Positions 63,853-64,000 of a stretch of 64,000 bases of DNA are shown in pieces. The notes under the pieces were generated by a model. That model saw only the letters and a list, made by a program, of their open reading frames with translations, was not told the origin of the DNA and ran no database searches. Source of the stretch: Cyclobacterium jeungdonense (lineage in GTDB: Bacteria > Bacteroidota > Bacteroidia > Cytophagales > Cyclobacteriaceae). The stretch lies in contig NZ_WMCD01000006.1 in NCBI RefSeq assembly GCF_010994275.1, forward strand, positions 304,909-368,908, written 5' to 3'. How positions within the stretch are numbered: position 1 is the stretch's first letter; each line of letters begins with the position of its first letter. The translations under genes and the position numbers were made by a program.

Positions 63853-64000
63853 TGTCTTGTCCTGAAATAGGTTTACAGATTTGAGTGGTTTTAAAACAAT
63901 TAAAACCATGAAAATTGTAAAACACTATTCGGACGATTTTAAAAGAAAGGTGATTCAGCATTATCTGAATTCTGATGATAGCATGAAAACCACAGCGGTC
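63853..64000 (+). mobile_element. IS3-family insertion sequence, left end
   Basis: A TG-starting terminal sequence (TGTCTTGTCCTGAAATAGG) begins at 63853, directly after the palindromic repeats, and is followed by a transposase OrfA start. The rest is beyond the window. The repeat cluster and this insertion may share a target preference, but one example cannot show that. Confidence 0.7.
63908..64000 (+). CDS. IS3-family transposase OrfA, partial
   Basis: The ATG at 63908-63910 opens a frame running off the window (31 codons: MKIVKHYSDDFKRKVIQHYL and on). This is the start of an OrfA helix-turn-helix protein (HTH_Tnp_1 type). In IS3 elements it is followed by OrfB, made by frameshifting. It appears intact so far and differs from the dead copy at 4270. 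Confidence 0.75.
   Translation, partial: MKIVKHYSDDFKRKVIQHYLNSDDSMKTTAV

Noticed and set aside
1..64000. tRNA or rRNA genes
   Set aside because: No tRNA-like acceptor/T-loop pattern or rRNA sequence was recognised in the intergenic regions.

Overview
The window reads as a chromosomal stretch of a Bacteroidota bacterium, most likely a Cytophagales/Cyclobacteriaceae-type organism. The reasons are type IX secretion (T9SS) C-terminal sorting domains on three large secreted proteins, DUF4082, malectin-like and Ig-like modules typical of that phylum, a Bacteroidota-style Wzc kinase, low overall G+C with several very AT-rich genes, and few recognisable Shine-Dalgarno sequences. Nearly all of it is one exopolysaccharide/capsule (EPS) locus with its surface-protein neighbours.

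Layout: (1) 1-4.2 kb: a WcaI-like glycosyltransferase cut by the window edge, a Wzi-type outer-membrane protein and a PhyH-type dioxygenase, followed by a dead IS3 copy. (2) 4.9-28.5 kb, all minus strand: ten intact GT2/GT4 glycosyltransferases plus one GT-A-type and one exostosin (GT47) transferase, four hexapeptide acyltransferases, an FkbM methyltransferase, a Wzy-like polymerase, a Wzx-like flippase and also a complete Wzm/Wzt ABC exporter. A graveyard at 22.6-24.5 kb holds an IS1595 relic and a broken GT2 gene. (3) 28.5-39.5 kb: an aminotransferase relic, then a three-gene block (ThuA-like protein and two giant mosaic T9SS proteins). (4) 39.6-48.6 kb: sugar-nucleotide genes (two DegT aminotransferases, epimerase, Gfo/Idh/MocA oxidoreductase, two acetyltransferases) and a polyprenyl-phosphate sugar set (GtrB-like transferase, SMR-like small membrane protein, GT39-like protein). 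(5) 48.8-52 kb: Wzc-like tyrosine kinase and Wza-like export lipoprotein. (6) 52.6-53.8 kb and 62.3-63.8 kb: two clusters of nested palindromic repeats, sharing a 350-bp near-identical direct repeat, that bracket an 8-kb island (54.0-61.9 kb) with the initiating sugar-phosphate transferase, an AsnB-like amidotransferase, a GT4 and two related secreted lyase-like proteins. (7) An IS3-family element starts at 63.85 kb and leaves the window.

How it fits together (inference): the 54-kb sugar transferase would load the first sugar on undecaprenyl phosphate, the glycosyltransferases extend it, acyl/methyl/amide modifications decorate it, Wzx/Wzy or Wzm/Wzt move and polymerise it, and Wzc, Wza and Wzi carry it to the surface. 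The secreted lyase-like and malectin proteins may bind or trim it. Repeats, IS relics, gene remnants and AT-rich tracts show that the locus has been assembled and rearranged repeatedly. No rRNA, tRNA or CRISPR array was recognised.
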